DNA of 64,000 nucleotides, from NCBI RefSeq assembly GCF_010015445.1, contig NC_053122.1:38944294-39008293 (forward strand), read 5' to 3'. Made by a program: the position numbers and the translations under genes. Source of the stretch: Perca fluviatilis. Its lineage: Eukaryota; Chordata; Actinopteri; Perciformes; Percidae. This document shows, one piece after another, positions 30,595 to 44,150 of the stretch (its first letter is position 1; the number at the start of each line of letters is the position of its first letter). The notes beneath the pieces were generated by a model. The model worked only from the letters and a program-made list of their open reading frames with translations, was not told the DNA's origin and searched no databases.

Positions 30595-30620
30595 GCGGAC
30601 GAAGATGGATGGATGGATGG

Positions 30621-32229
30621 ACACGTTACGTTCTTCCCAGTTGAACTTACCCGTGAAAGCGGTAAGTCATATTTATAACAGTGTGCCGATTATTTTACTG
30701 TAAGAGATTGTTCATTTTTGGTAATGTGTGTTTCCATACATCTGGTATCATCACTGCCGTGGATGTATGTTTAAGACCAGTCCAGTGACCACACTGTTTG
30801 TCTGTTACTAGAATAAAAACCACTCAACTGGGAATACTGGATCACAACACAAGATCACAAGATCACACCTGTTACAGATGTTTGCATTTCATCACTTTTA
30901 AATCTCAGTTAAAAACTGAATTTCAAGAGCTTCTTGCTTCCTGATGTGACAGTCAGACCATGCAGTACGTGTTGAGCTATATGGGCCGACAGCCTCCCCT
31001 TCATTTTCTATAATGAGTGTTGAATCTCGTACACAGACACTTGGCAGGATCACAAGTCACGGAATGTGGGTGGCAAGTTCCAACCTGTAAGGTGTAGAAA
31101 ACACCATGGAAACCAATTAAACCTGAGATCTGTTTTTTTATTTTAAATGAATGTAAATTGCAGCCTGTATTTCACTGCTAAAGTACATCTTCATGACACA
31201 ATTACCATTCTCTTCTTTTTAACTTCTGAATATAAACGGCAAGAAAATATGGAATGCATTATGAGGGATAGTCAATAACAAGATCAAATCAATGGCCAAG
31301 TCTGCCACATTCATCCTAGCTGTACCTTTTATTTAATGTGTTTCCTGTTGAAACAGGATATTAGGTCAGGACATAATGTAATGAGGGATCATTCTCTAAG
31401 TCCAAATCACTCAGATGTCAGCTTGGGCGCAGGAGCCAGTTTGATGTTTTATTCCTGTATGCTTTGTGAAATCACAAGCAAAAAAATATCTTTGAGTCAG
31501 ATTTGATTCAGAGTTGAATTGACAAATAAACCAGCTGATTAAATCAAGTTTTAATTGTTTGTGCATTACTCAGATTTACTTATCCTGTCTCCAACAAAAT
31601 GCTGAAGCAAGGCTTTTAACAAGAAAAGATGGAAGAGATTACTGCCCTCCTCACCTCCCTCTACTAGCTCCCCGTTAGCTATCACATGTTTAAATCCTGC
31701 TGTTTGTCTACAAAGCACAAACTGTTCTTGTCCATGCTTACATTCTGTCTCCATACTACATGTTAGACACCTGAAATCCTCTCACCAAAGCCTCTTGTCT
31801 GTCTCAATCAAGGACTTCATGTTCTCTCTGTGTTGTAAAGCACTTTGGATCAACTGTGTTGTGCTGCAGGTCCATAAAGAAAGCCGAGTTTAGTTCATTT
31901 TGATATGATAAGAGAATTGTTGGGGAGGGATTGTTCAAGAATTTGTTTCATTCGTTGGGATTTATGCAATTAAAGATGTGTTAAAATGATGAAAAGTCAT
32001 GCTTATATGAATACATATTTGAGTTGTGTTACCTGTAATTTCCTTTTCATTTACCAGCACATGTCTGGCTCTCACTATTACTATATTGCAGGAATTACTT
32101 GTCTAAAATCTATCAACTACAGTACTGCAGAAGAGGAAACAATGATCTTGTCCAACAGGCTTTACATTAACCCATTAGTTCTTTCCCTGAGTGCATGGCC
32201 AGTAATCCTACATGCATTATGACACCAGA
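30621..32229. other. No gene recognised; low-repeat sequence
   Basis: Unique-looking noncoding DNA after the Rex3 tail. Nothing codes convincingly. Confidence 0.5.
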
Positions 32230-32580
32230 TTGATGCAGTCAAATAGAGCCATAAAATCGCCTGATGGGACCCACACATCCTCCTTAATGCCTTGTTTGAT
32301 ATTTGTCTCCAATAAATTGTGACCCATAAAAATGGGTGTAAAAGAGGGGATAATTCAGCGCTCTATAATATTTAGAGGTAGAATAGGTGGAGGGGGAAGC
32401 AGAGAGACATTATTTCCCAAAATGAAATAGATCCTGACATCTGGGCGTTCAAGGGCCCCATCCTCCTCTCTCACTCTCTCTCTTTGTAATTACACGACAT
32501 AATGGCGGTGCAGTCAGCTCGTAATCTCCCATTATAATCAGTCTCGGCTGCCTCCACTAGCTCTCCACCACGGATTCTAA
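32230..32580. promoter_or_regulatory. Candidate conserved noncoding element
   Basis: Balanced-composition stretch with no repeats, no frame and homeodomain-like TAAT/ATTA cores (for example TTTGTAATTACACGACATAA and CTCCCATTATAATCAG). It stands out against the repeat-rich surroundings. The call rests on texture only; no alignment was possible. Confidence 0.3.
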
Positions 32581-32603
32581 TTCAATATAAATGTAAATGA
32601 ATG

Positions 32604-32640
<37 letters not shown>
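32604..32640. repeat. (GA)n microsatellite
   Basis: GA tract of about 18 units. Confidence 0.95.
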
Positions 32641-32643
<3 letters not shown>

Positions 32644-34189
32644 GGTGGGGGGAGGTCTGGAACAGTATACAACAGTGTGGAACAGTGTGTAAATGTAAAG
32701 TCTGATCTCCACAAAATTCATTCTTAAATGAACTAGAATTTGTGTACGTCTCAATAATAATATGTAAAAACTGAATGTAGACTGTGAGGACAGTTACTGC
32801 TGGTGTGGTAGGCACTATGTTGTCATTTAACATTAAACTCTTGCTGAGCATGATGAGCAAAACTTGAGTGGATTCTCAACTAAAACTCTCGCCTTAAAGG
32901 GACCGTTTGAATCTGTTGAAGTGTGGTTGTATGAGCTACTTCTCCACGATCGGTGTGTTAGCTCCAGGAGACAGCGGTCAGCACTCCCCCAGTTTGGAGA
33001 AGCAGGCAGGAGTACCGACACAGAAGCTAAGCAATGTTCTGCTGTGGACGGGGGCAGCAGCTAAACACATTTGAACCACCCAAAAAAATCTATTTCAGTT
33101 TAAGTGGACACTATATTTCTAATATTTTCACTGCTTCACCTTGCTGTCAAAAATCATTTTACCTCGCATAACACAGGAGTTGCTGCGCTGCCTTGATCAG
33201 TTAGTTAGTTTGTGTTATCGTGCAACTTTAATGAATCCGAAGTAACCCTTTAAAACACCAAGTCACACAACAACACAAACTAACTAACTGATTGAGGCAG
33301 TGGGCTCGAACTGGGCTCGTGGTGAGCAGTAAGGTTAGCAGTAAAGACAGCTTCGCCAGATGTGTTACTGCTCAGGAGACGATTCATCACCCTTTCTTTA
33401 AGCAGCTGTTTTCACTCAACAATCTTGACGGACATCAAAAACAGAACACACAAGCATGTAGTTAGAGCCTAACAGCTGCTGTGTGCAAAGGAGCCATACC
33501 ATGTGGCCCTTAAACTCCCAACAAGATTGAAATCAATCTTAACCACAAAGGCTTAAATTTTGTACTTTATAGTACAGTTTGAACTTTATGAGGACTTGTT
33601 GTAGTATGAGAGACTTTAATTTAAGAAAACCTATTTCTATAGAAAGATATGTATTTTTTTTAAATGCTGTGAGAAACACAAACTAAATTTTGATATACCT
33701 CGATTGCATTGTAGTGGAGGCAGCACACCTGGACAGATCAAACCCAAGCTATTTTCATACGTAGATATTATAGACTTCCCAGTTTGTTACTTTGGTGAGC
33801 TGACCCTCTAAAGCTGGACTCCACACCTTCCCACATGTTGTTGATCAGAGATGCTGGAGAGAAAAACAAAGAACCATCATTCTAACAGTGTATCATGGTT
33901 TTACTTCGAAAGATAAAGATTAAATTAACTTTTTATTTGAAGAAGAAAAATGTATGGCCTACGTTTTGTCGGAAAATATTACTTATTTAACTTTCAAAAT
34001 AAATCCCCCGTAGTAAATGATAGTATGATGTACACTTCTTCCTTCAGATTTAGATATTTCACCAACATTACAATTATAATTACAATTTCTTGTTCATTTT
34101 CACTGCTGAATTTAAGATGTGTAAAATAAAGTTTGCTTGGCCTTTATCATGTGAACTTTAGTAACATATGTTGTATCCCTGGTGGACTG
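32641..34189. other. No gene seen; possible MITE at 32895-33330
   Basis: Segments such as CCTTAAAGGGACCG at 32892 and the inverted pair CAGTTAGTTAGTTTGTG (33199-33215) / CACAAACTAACTAACTG (33275-33291) look repeat-derived. Boundaries could not be fixed. Confidence 0.35.
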
Positions 34190-34620
34190 TACTGTTTAGT
34201 CTTACTACTCTCATAATGCCATTAAAGGCAGCCGTAGTATGGCTTACTGCTAAATGAGAAACATTTCAGAGCCAATTTTTCTTCCATAATTAATTAAAAA
34301 TAATTTTGGAATGAAGCCCTTCGTCTGTCATGTGGGCTTTAACAAAAGATGATATCAAGTTGATATAAAATTCAACTCATATAAAAGATTCCACTGAACA
34401 TGGCACCTTTGATACCTGCAAAGTAACTGTGAAAAATCTAATCGCAGCTTCAGTCTGCAGTGAGGAATGAGGCAATATGTTACTAAACTGTATCGCAATT
34501 CATAATTCAAAATGCTGCGTAATTAACTTTCTTCTCCGGAGCCTTAATGTGATACCAAATTAAATAAGTGGAAAGAGGGAGCGAAGCAGGGAAATATTAA
34601 TTTAGAGGGTGAGGGAGTAA
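34190..34620. promoter_or_regulatory. Candidate conserved noncoding element
   Basis: AT-rich, repeat-free and non-coding, dense in TAATTAA / ATTAAC cores and TGATACC/TTTGATACC pairs (34398-34560). It reads like vertebrate developmental enhancers. No alignment was possible, so this is a visual judgement. Confidence 0.3.
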
Positions 34621-34686
34621 TAGTCAGAGTGAGTACAGGAGCGGTGAAGAGAGGTTATGAAAGTTGGGCAGTAAGGAAGAGGCAGA

Positions 34687-34696
<10 letters not shown>

Positions 34697-34725
<29 letters not shown>

Positions 34726-34731
34726 GAGAGT
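34697..34731. repeat. (GA)n microsatellite
   Basis: GA tract with one CAGAGA interruption. Confidence 0.9.
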
Positions 34732-34844
34732 AGAAAACGAAGACAAAGTGATGACTTTTTCATAGTACAGTATTAACTTTTAATTTAATTATAGTTGACT
34801 CCTCCAGGATGTAACAAAGCATTTTAAGGCTTTAAAAGAAATGC

Positions 34845-34992
34845 TTTGGGTGCCTGGGTAGCTCACCTGGTAGAGCGCGCGCCCATATACAAAGGCTCAG
34901 TCCTCGACGCAGCCTTTGCTGCATGTCATTCCCTCTCTCTCCCCTTTCATGTCTAACCTATCCTGTCAGGAATAAAGGCCTAAAAGTGCCAA
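34845..34992 (+). mobile_element. tRNA-derived SINE, copy 3
   Basis: A-box-like GGGTAGCTCACCTGGTAGAG, a degenerate B box GGCTCAGTCCT, then GCTGCATGTCATTCCC, CCCCTTTCATGTCTAAC and a tail AATAAAGGCCTAAAAGTGCC. The B box has lost the GGTTCGA core, so its Pol III promoter is probably dead. Confidence 0.85.
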
Positions 34993-35613
34993 AAAAAATC
35001 TTTACGTAAAAGCAATACTTTGTGCAAAGTGAGGTTGACCATGTCTCGACAAAAAGGGGTTTATAACCGTTCCAAATGGCCACACTCAAAGGTGGGCGAA
35101 AACTATCCAAAATGTACTTTGGTAAGTGAACATATAACCGTTCATAACGCCATGACGTTCTGTGCTGATTCACTCTATTCTGATGGGTTTCAAATGTTTC
35201 ATCCTGTAGAAAACTAGGCTCATACAAGCACATATTGATAAAGCTGGTACCTCAGCAGCCACTGCTACTATGGATCAGATTAACAACAGTTAACAAAACC
35301 TCACTAATTAACATGTTAGATCTCATTTTTTGTGTAAAGTGTAAAAATACCACATTTCGGCTTTAAGGGGGATTGCCAGAGCCAAGAAATAGTTCGGCAC
35401 ATAAGCACTTGTAACAGCAAATTGTCATTGTTACTTTGTGTTGAGCATATTACCCAAAATGTCAAATTATTGCTTTAAAGATTTGATCATACCTTTAGTT
35501 TATAGGGATATAATCTAGTACAAGTGTGAATAAGGTTGAGCACCTGTAAGTGTGTGTGCTTGAATATTATTTACCTCTAGATGCACAAAAATGGTACCTG
35601 TAAGCATATACAT

Positions 35614-35653
<40 letters not shown>

Positions 35654-35935
35654 ACACCATGCAGGCATTACCCCCCCAATGTCACACAAATCTAGATGTA
35701 CGAGACAGTAACACAGCAGCAGACACAGGTTCCCTCCACACATGCTGACTCACAACAAACAGACAGGCAGGTGGTAGACAGTAGAAACATATTTGAGACA
35801 GTATTGTTATGGTCTTGTAGATTTACACTATATATTGGTTATATTGTACTGCTCAAGCTAAAATGGAGACAGGCATCCTGTCTCCATTCAGCCATGCTCA
35901 TACAGACAGCGGGGCAGACAGACTGATGTTAAGAG
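34993..35935. other. No gene seen; short (GT)n at 35619-35651
   Basis: Noncoding sequence; the only clear feature is the GT microsatellite. Confidence 0.5.
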
Positions 35936-35940
35936 AGAGA

Positions 35941-36006
<66 letters not shown>
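35936..36006. repeat. (GA)n microsatellite
   Basis: GA tract of more than 30 units. Confidence 0.95.
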
Positions 36007-36007
<1 letters not shown>

Positions 36008-36146
36008 CAGACAGGACAGTGAGCCGGTGTCTAACACTGTCTGATTTGGAGGCCGGTGAACTAGGGGAAAACTGTCAGACACTGGCAGGAAGCTGCTGAT
36101 TAATCTGAGCAGTGATGGAGAAAAAAATCCCGAGAGAGCTGGAAGG

Positions 36147-36148
<2 letters not shown>

Positions 36149-36217
<69 letters not shown>

Positions 36218-36258
36218 TGAGAGAGTGTGTGTGTGTGTGAGTGAGTGTGGGTGGATGT

Positions 36259-36289
<31 letters not shown>

Positions 36290-36290
36290 G
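36149..36290. repeat. Compound (GT)n-(GA)n microsatellite
   Basis: GT tract to about 36214, mixed GTGAGAGA, a second GT tract, then a GA tract 36262-36288. Confidence 0.95.
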
Positions 36291-36640
36291 AAGGCAGCAA
36301 AATATGACAAGGTATGATATAAGGGAGAAAGAGAGAAGGTGAGCCATTTATAGTTATGCTGTAGATAGTTTGTATAATTTTTATTCTACTGAATATGCAG
36401 CACTGCTCATCTAATATTCATACCAATGAAGAAAATTGAATCGAAATTGAACTGAAAAACGGACAGCGAAGAGAACAGGAGTCAAAGATTAAATTAAGGA
36501 CAGAGCAGATGGGAGAGAAAGAGAGTGACAGTGAAGGAAAAACAAGACAGCAATAAAGAGATGGGGAGGTGTGAGACAATAAAAGGGGACATTATTTGTG
36601 GAGAAGAAAAAAATCCATGTAGAGAAAGGTGTAAAAAGAT
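36291..36640. other. No gene seen
   Basis: Purine-rich noncoding sequence. Confidence 0.5.
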
Positions 36641-36830
36641 ATGTCTTGGTGGGGGGACTAAATAACCCAACAGTGTAGTTAATAAAACCAACTTCTGGGT
36701 TAAATACCTGACCAAATTTTTGGTTAAAATAACCCAACTTCTAGGTCAGAACAACAACCCCATTTTCTGGGTTGAAACCCAGAAATTAGTTGGCCCTGGA
36801 CCCTTTTTAACCCAGGAGTTTAGTCACAAA

Positions 36831-37688
<858 letters not shown>

Positions 37689-37696
37689 GTCACAAA

Positions 37697-38394
37697 TAAC
37701 CTAACTAAGTCCTCCAAAAAGATATTGGAAAAACGGGACAACTCCAAACAACAACTTATTGTACTGGTTTGCATTTGGCAAAGACATACAGATAGAGTTT
37801 GTTTGCTTGTTTGTTTGTTACAACCATGTGACTAAACCTCTGCATTCTCATCTGACACATCCCACTCCTCTGTTATGGTGTGGTGGCCATTTCAGTAGAT
37901 TAAGTCACTAACGTTGTTGTGGAAACATAATAAGCATGGAAACTAAATGCACACTTCCTGCATTACTTCAAATACTAAGTTACTCATCTAGTGTGCGGTG
38001 GTTTAAGGGATGAGTAGTTCCTTCGCTCTGACATGACGATATGTACATACGTTGTATCAACAGTCCCGCCCCTCTTCTAAGAGGGGGGGTGTTCTTCTTC
38101 TACGGGGATAGAGAGGGAAGGAGGTGTTTCTTCTTCCTCTTCTTCTGAATTTCTGGCAGACTGATGTGTATGTTATAGGGGCAAGGGTTTAATATATGAA
38201 CTTATTTCTTTTATTTCTTAGTTAATACATGGATATGTTTAGAGGGTGTGTCACTTTATTTCTCCTACAAATACTGGTGATACTGTTTTATCATAATGTA
38301 CACAACACACAAGTGTGATTGTTCATACTATAAACTATGTTGACATGATAATATAATAACTCCATAAAATACACCCCTCCAACAAAAAATACAT

Positions 38395-38396
<2 letters not shown>
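37697..38396. other. No gene seen
   Basis: Noncoding sequence between the hAT copy A and a (TA)n/(GA)n tract. Confidence 0.5.

Positions 38397-38443
<47 letters not shown>
38397..38443. repeat. (TA)n-(GA)n compound microsatellite
   Basis: TA tract followed directly by a GA tract. Confidence 0.95.
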
Positions 38444-38444
<1 letters not shown>

Positions 38445-38799
38445 CAACCCTATAACCCAGAACATGGGTTACTCTTTGAAAAATAACCCAGCAACCCAAA
38501 CAATCCATGAATTGGGTCAAAATATTAGCCCTATAAACCAGAAAATGGTTACTCTCTGAAAAAATAACCCATCATTTTAACCCAACACAAATAACCCAGA
38601 AACTGGGTTGAAGAAATAACCCAGGAGTTTTTAGAGTGTAGGGTATTTCACACTGTTCCTTATGGTCTCCTAATGGGGTATGTAACATTGGTTGGGCTGT
38701 AAATGGCCTGGTTGATATTTTATTGGCCCTTACGCATCCCTGTGTTTTGGCCCTATTTGTAACAAGAGCTTTTCTTCCAAATGTGGTATGCTCATGAAT

Positions 38800-39145
38800 A
38801 TTTAGATGAGCTGCGCGCTGATTGGTTGAGCGAATCCCCATACACACACACTGGAGACGAGACAGTAGGTCTCATATTTTAGACACTGCAATGTTTCATT
38901 ACCAAATTCACTTCTGGGACTTTTTTATGCGAGAAATCAACTATATAAAGCTCAAATATGGGCCGTTTTACGAAAATTTGATGGCTAATTGCAAATTTGG
39001 TAAGACGTGTCAGACTTTAGGAGCTCCACACAGTCTGACGAGAAAGCGGCAGCCTGCTGGGCTCCATACCCAGGGCAAAGTCACCCTTTGTGGATACTGC
39101 ACTACCAGGGCTCCGCAGCCAGCTGCCGGCATAACTATAATATAT
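38800..39145. mobile_element. Repeat segment shared in inverted orientation with 56225-56340
   Basis: The run AAGCTCAAATATGGGCCGTT to GATGGCTAATTGC (38949-38991) recurs as its reverse complement at 56234-56277, and flanking text (AAATTCACTTCTG) also matches. It is therefore a dispersed element with a TATA-like TATATAAAG just upstream. The GC-rich continuation GCGGCAGCCTGCTGGGC is transposon-like but the family is unknown to me. Confidence 0.55.
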
Positions 39146-39920
39146 TTAGGGCCCGACAGCGGCGAAGGCCCTATTGAAACTGAAGGAATTATTTTTATTT
39201 TTCCTGTCAAATGAATTGCCTTTTTGAGGGGCTTAACATATTCAAAAACTCACCAAATTTGGCGGTCGCATCAAGTCTGGTGAAAATGTTCGTATTTTAA
39301 GGGTTTCGGGAATAGGCGCACAAAAATGGCTCGCTAGCGCCCCCTAGAAAGTTAAAAACAATTGAGCCCCTGCAGTGCGTTTAACGTAGACTCACAAAAC
39401 CTGGTACACATATCTTCATTAGAGCCATACATAACTTCATTAGAGCCATACCCTAAACCCAACAGGAAGTCCACCATTTTGATTTCATTTTGCGATTTTG
39501 GCCATTTCCACATGTCGTACTTTAACGAACTCCTCCTAGAGATTTCATCTGATCAACTTCAAACTCGGTCTGTGTCATCTTAACCCTCATGCCCTCCTTA
39601 AAAAAACGTACTCTCGACACCTTCGAGGCAAAAATGTCCACGCACACAAAAACTGTTATTAAATCATCATATATCAATATTGTTTTCTCCTTTTTTTTCA
39701 TAAATCACTTAAACAACTTGTAACCTAATCAAAACTACCAAACATTCAATCATTTTCAGGATTTTAACCCTTTAAATGCCAGTTTATGTATTTGAAGTAT
39801 TTCATTTTTTATTACAAAAAACACAAAAAATGATTTTTTTTCCATATAATGAATAATATCTAGATTTGGCTTTGGTGGGGATTAGAGGCTTGGATATGTC
39901 AAAGATAAGCAACAAAATTA

Positions 39921-41509
39921 CAGTTTTTTTCGATTGCTAAACAACAGTGGGCACAACTGGAGTCACATGTGCAAAACTCAAACTACAGTCTGCACAGCAG
40001 CAGTTCATGTGGACCAAACTCTAGTTCGTTTTTCATTGCTTGAACACAGTTTTCAAAACTCTACACACTTATCCCATGACTTTAAGAGAACGTTGGCACC
40101 AAGACCCTGGTTGCAGCGGTCGCCGTGGTCCTGCTGCACTCCCTGCTGAGCTCAGCGATGCCCTGCAATGTCATGCTGCGTCCTGCTGAACCCTGCAGCT
40201 TCCCGCTACATCCAGTCACTGTTCCATTATTAATGTGACTACTATATCGCCACTGTTCATCACACCCCCAACCGCCTCGGCGACACAATCGGCTACCAAG
40301 AGCCTGGGTCTGTCCGAGGTTTCTTCCCAAGAGGGAGTTTTTCCTCGCCACTGTCGCACTGCTTGCTCTTGAGGGAATTACTGGAATTGTTGGAATTGTT
40401 GGGGCTTTGTAAATTATAGAGTGTGGTCTAGACCTACTCTATCTGTAAAGTGTCTCGAGATAACTTATGTTATGATTTGATACTATAAATAAAATTGAAT
40501 TGAAATTGAATTGAATTTAACCACAACGTGCAAAAAACTGTAGATTTACAGCACTTTGTTCAAATGCTAACACACTGCTGTCCAAACTGTAAACCACACA
40601 TTCAAAACAGAATAGATTTCAGTCTGGTGCCTATCAAACACTGCTGATTGCAATTGTAGCTGAAAGCCTGAGCAGGTGTCTTGTTTTAGACTAGTTAGTG
40701 AACATATAGAAAGCTCAGAAAGTCTTTTTTTGTATACAAACACCAAATAAGAATGAAACAATCATACACTGTACTGTTTGAGAGAAACGGGTAAAAGAGC
40801 AAAGATACCAATATGTCCAGGTAAGATGTCTGAGGTTATGTACACAGCTATAAAAAAAGTGAAAAACACTATATCTTTACAATAGTAAAACTGCATTCTT
40901 ACTGTTTTTCAGAAAGTAATGGAGGTGAAAGCAATAGAAACACCACATTCATTAGTATTTAGAGATGATGAAGACATCCAATGTGATGAAGAGAACTTGC
41001 CACATGATGCTGGAGAGAGGCAGGATTAGTCACACTATTCGTTGGTACTGTTATGTACCTTTAGTTTTTTTTCCCCAGTAATTCCATAAATTACTAGAGA
41101 CAAAATACTTTATTGAAGAAAACTGCTGATTTTCATTCCTTCTTGTTTACCTTATGTAAAAATTGGTATGCTATACAATCTATATTTTTTCCTTAAATAA
41201 ACTGTTGAGTAGTGTCAAGTCACTCAAATTGTTCAAACTGTAAAGATGAGAAAGTTTGTAATTTCTGTATTGGTGTTTGATGCTAGTGTTTTTACCCTCA
41301 GTGTGTTCTGAGTGACAGTGTGTGTTATCTCAGTGAGGACTGTGCATACTGTTTGAGACGTGTGTTAAGAGTTGTGTTGCTTTGAATGAGTTTTGCAGGT
41401 GATGTGACCTGTTTAGCTCAGGTGACTGTTGGTAGTGCAGACTGTAGTTAGAGTTTTGCACATGTGACTCCAGTTGTGCCCACTGTCGTTTAGCAATCGA
41501 AAAAAACTG
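39921..41509. mobile_element. Tc1/mariner-type MITE, copy 1 (TA target)
   Basis: Ends CAGTTTTTTTCGATTGCTAA and AGCAATCGAAAAAAACTG, with TA on both sides (39919-39920 and 41510-41511). The subterminal inverted repeats extend to about 75 bp (GGAGTCACATGTGCAAAACTC). It carries a later insertion at 40086-40518. An empty copy of its target site, GCAACAAAACTGATTTGATT, is at 43006-43025. Confidence 0.9.
40086..40518 (+). mobile_element. LINE/SINE 3' end inserted in MITE copy 1
   Basis: Copy 2 reads GACTTTAACCACAACG without interruption (41761-41776); copy 1 has 433 extra bases between TTTAA and a second TTTAA. The insert contains GAGGTTTCTTCCCAAGAGGG, TGTAAAGTGTCTCGAGATAA and ends in an AATTGAATTGAA tail, the usual 3' end of a fish L2-like LINE or a SINE that copied it. 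Confidence 0.8.
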
Positions 41510-41603
41510 TAATTTGATTGCATTAGTATTTTTTACATAGTTCCAGATACTCCCTTTCGACACCTTCGAGGCAAAAATGTACATGTCCAAAAAACTGTTA
41601 TTA

Positions 41604-42755
41604 CAGTTTTTTTCGATTGCTAAACAACAGTGGGCACAACTGGAGTCACATGTGCAAAACTCTAACTACAGTCTGCACAGCAGCAGTTCATGTGGACCAA
41701 ACTCTAGTTCATTTTTCATTGCTTGAACACAGTTTTCAAAACTCTACACACTTATCCCATGACTTTAACCACAACGTGCACAACACTGTAGATTTACAGC
41801 ACTTTGTTCAAATGCACACACTGCTGTCAAAACTGTTAACCACACATTCAAAACAGAATAGATTTCAGTCTGGTGCCTATCAAACACTGCTGATTGCAAT
41901 TTTAGCTGAAAGCCTAAGCAGGTGTCTTGTTTTAGACTAGTTAGTGAACATATACGGTATTTATACAGAGAAAGCTCAGAAAGCCTTTTTTGTATACAAA
42001 CACCAAATAAGAATGAAACAATTATACACTGTACCGTTTGAGAGAAACAGATAAAAGAGCAAAGATACCAACATGTCCAGGTAAGATATCTGAGGTTATG
42101 TACACAGCTATAAAAAAAAGTGAAAAACACAATATCTTTACAATAGTAAAACTGCGTTCTTACTGTTTTTCAGAAAGTAATGGAGGTGAAAGCAATAGAA
42201 ACACCACATTCATTTGTATTTAGAGATGATGAAGACATCCAATGTGATGAAGAGAACTTGCCACATGATGCTGGAGAGAAGCAGGATTAGTCACATTATT
42301 CTCTGGTACTGTTACGTACCTTTGTACAAAATACTTTATTGAAGAAAACTGCTGATTTTCATTCCTTCTTGTTTACCTTATGTAAAAATTGGTATGCTAT
42401 ACAATCTATATTTTTTCCTTAAATAAATTATTGAGTAGTGTCAAGTCACTCAAATTGTTCAAACTGTAAAGATGAAAAAGTTTGTCATTTCGGTATTGGT
42501 GTTTGATGCTAGTGTTTTTACCCTCAGTGTGTTCTCAGTGACAGTGTGTGTTATCTCAGTGAGGCCTGTGCATAGTGTTTGGCTGCACTGAGCCTGTTTT
42601 GAGACGTGTGTTAAGAGTTGTGTTGCTGTGAATGAGTTCTGCAGGTGATGTGACCTGTTTAGCTCAGGTGACTGTTGGTAGTGCAGACTGTAGTTTGAGT
42701 TTTGCACATGTGACTCCAGTTGTGCCCACTGTCGTCTAACAATCGGAAAAAACTG
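41604..42755. mobile_element. Tc1/mariner-type MITE, copy 2 (TA target)
   Basis: Same ends as copy 1 and TA flanks at 41602-41603 and 42756-42757. 1152 bp and about 95% alike to copy 1 outside its insertion. The site is TTA|AATCATCATATATC, which is intact at 39658-39675. Confidence 0.9.
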
Positions 42756-43277
42756 TAAATCATCATATATCAATATTTTTTTCTTTTTCTTTTTCATAAA
42801 TCACTTAAACAACTTCTAAATTGCTCAAAACTACCAAACATTTAATCATTTCTGGATTTTAACCCTTTAAATGCCAGTTTTAAATCTTTGAAGTAACAAT
42901 TATTTATGAAAAACCCAACAAAACATAAATTATTTTCCATAAAATAAATCATAGGGGAATGGGGCTTTGGTGGGGATTAGAGGCTTGGATATGTCAAAGA
43001 TAAGCAACAAAACTGATTTGATTGCATTAGTATTTTTTATGTAATTCCAGATACTCCCTTTGGACATCTTCGAGGCAAAAATGGCCCCATTGACTTCCAT
43101 TATAACCACATGTTTTGATCTCACTGCCTTTACAGTATAAAACCATGCATTCTGTAATGTCAGCATTTCATTTGGAAGAAAACTAGTCATATTTGACATT
43201 TTTACAGTATTTCACCAGATTCAACCATTTTGCCCTTGTAGGCCGATGCATGAAATTATAGTTATATTATGGAGCTC

Positions 43278-43443
<166 letters not shown>

Positions 43444-43572
43444 TTTGCGTGAACCTGTAAGCAAGCAATGATCATTTTAGGGCTGAAAAAAGGCATCTTT
43501 TGAAGGATGCATTTCATGTGTCTTTGAAGACGTGCTTGAATAAAAACATTGTCTCCTGCATGTGCTGTAAAC

Positions 43573-44150
43573 TGGTGCTTATCATTTCAAATGGTTTGTG
43601 GGACATGGTAGCCCTGAAGACTGGTCTCCCATTATGGACATCCCACAGGCTCCGGGTGGATTCCCCTTTGGACCGGTACACACCAGCCAAGTGTGAAGTC
43701 CCATGTATGTTTGAGTCTCTTGAGCATCCACATCACTCCATCCTGAGATTGAACACCTCCCCGTGTAGGTTTGTCATTTCCTGAATCAGCTGGATCAAGT
43801 CAAGAGTGAAGAAAAGGTGGAAAGAGGATGCCACATCATGGATTCTTGACATGGCATATCTCGTGGGCTCTGACATCATGCCGGTCGGTGCTTGAATGTT
43901 GCACAGCGTCTCAGTATTAGATGGAGACCAGACTTGCCAATTCTTCACTGTCCATTCAATGTTAGGATGGACAGGATCTTTAGTGTCCTCTCCACTTTCA
44001 GAGGAAGGGTTAGAGGCACTCACAGAGTTGGAGGACACTAGTGACCATTTTGTCAGACTCCAGAAACTTGTGTCATCTTCAGATGAGTCCTGCAGTTGGC
44101 TGGAAGATAAAGGCTCCTTCTCTTTGCTCCAGGTCTTTCTCCTTCTCTAG
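43573..44150 (-). pseudogene. piggyBac (PGBD-like) transposase, N-terminal remnant
   Basis: Minus strand from about 44150: acidic Ser-rich region, then WTVKNWQVWSP, MSEPTRYAMSRIHDVASSF and HLFFTLDLIQLIQEMTNLHG, matching the start of the DDE_Tnp_1_7 domain (F-LFF-I--I---TN). After a stop and frame changes: DVDAQETQTYMGL, LAGVYRSKGESTRSLWDVHN and GRPVFRATMSHKPFEMIS. The text ends at 43573 where an inverted-repeat segment begins. The catalytic Asp residues are absent, so it is inactive. Confidence 0.8.

Larger units (their letters stand above)
25586..30620 (+). mobile_element. Rex3-like RTE LINE, split by a fold-back insertion
   Basis: An RTE-clade non-LTR retrotransposon in order: endonuclease, reverse transcriptase, C-terminal domain, and a 3' end in GATG tandem repeats (30604-30620), which is the normal Rex3 tail. 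The 5' end is truncated near 25586. The element is interrupted at 27729-29910. Protein halves on either side resume the same family text (FADDVVLMASSASDLQHSL before, MRISTSKSEAMVL after), so they were one element. Confidence 0.88.

Noticed and set aside
34860..34935. Possible functional tRNA gene
   Set aside because: A-box-like head is present but the B box has lost GGTTCGA and the sequence continues into a SINE body; it is a SINE.
43896..44150. Plus-strand frame over the piggyBac remnant
   Set aside because: Complement of the minus-strand transposase text.
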